Of a stretch of DNA of 5,022 nt, positions 4,919 to 5,022 are shown piece after piece (position 1 is the stretch's first letter; every line of letters begins with the position of its first letter). A program made the position numbers and the translations under genes. Under the pieces are notes generated by a model. It saw nothing but the letters and a program-made list of their open reading frames with translations, did not search any database and had not been told where the DNA came from. This stretch comes from an uncultured Oscillibacter sp. (lineage in GTDB: Bacteria; Bacillota; Clostridia; Oscillospirales; Oscillospiraceae), in contig CAJTZL010000098.1 of assembly GCA_910583695.1 (NCBI GenBank), forward strand, positions 1 through 5,022, read 5' to 3'.

Positions 4919-5022
4919 AAACGGACGGGAGACTGGTACATTGAGCGTGCGGACGACGGACGGAAGAGGCCAATTCCAGGCTTGATGTGGGAAGAGGCTA
5001 GCCCCGACACGAATCCTGGAGG
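4919..5022 (+). promoter_or_regulatory. Possible 5' leader of a gene beyond the window
   Basis: GC-rich sequence without a well-founded start codon ends in CCTGGAGG, and GGAGG at 5018-5022 looks like a Shine-Dalgarno sequence whose start codon would lie just outside. TCCAGG at 4975-4980 is complementary to CCTGGA at 5015-5020, so the ribosome site could be partly paired. Direct repeats are present: GGAAGAGGC (4962-4970 and 4990-4998) and ACGGACGG (4921-4928 and 4956-4963). A frame starting after the stop at 4901 stays open to the end, so the stretch might instead be the start of a coding region using an unusual start. Low certainty. Confidence 0.3.

Overview
The window looks like chromosomal DNA from a GC-rich, low-branching Firmicute, most likely a gut Clostridia member of the Oscillospiraceae (Flavonifractor, Oscillibacter or Lawsonibacter type). 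The reasons are a short ThiI without a rhodanese domain, strong GGAGG-type ribosome binding sites at every gene, sigma-A-like promoters in AT-rich gaps, and GC-rich coding sequence. The assignment is inferred from style and not from a database match.

Layout: (1) 1-466 has no convincing gene. Bases 1-300 form one long imperfect palindrome, and 305-480 is a chain of small hairpins. (2) 467-1645, minus strand: thiI, the tRNA 4-thiouridine synthase. (3) 1646-1786: a divergent promoter region with a TATAAT box on each strand. (4) 1787-2158 and 2171-2797, plus strand: a two-gene operon of a small membrane protein and a flavodoxin-fold, probably iron-sulfur, flavoprotein, closed by a clear intrinsic terminator. 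(5) 2860-3186, minus strand: a small XRE-family repressor-like protein. (6) 3187-3495: an AT-rich divergent regulatory region holding an operator-like inverted repeat laid over a predicted plus-strand promoter, then a roughly 200-base leader with three hairpins or inverted repeats. (7) 3496-4821, plus strand: an unusual 441-residue protein built from two tandem tyrosine-recombinase-like catalytic folds, both missing key catalytic residues, followed by two tandem winged-helix-like units. (8) 4822-5022: an AT-rich stretch and a possible leader ending in a Shine-Dalgarno sequence exactly at the window edge.

The ordinary part is housekeeping (thiI) and a redox gene pair. The part most worth attention is 2860-4900: an XRE regulator divergent from a recombinase-derived protein that has apparently lost catalysis and gained extra DNA-binding units, with palindromic AT-rich sites on both sides of its gene. 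A reasonable inference is that the protein is a DNA-binding regulator or architectural factor exapted from an integrase and controlled by the XRE protein. Nothing in the window proves what it controls.
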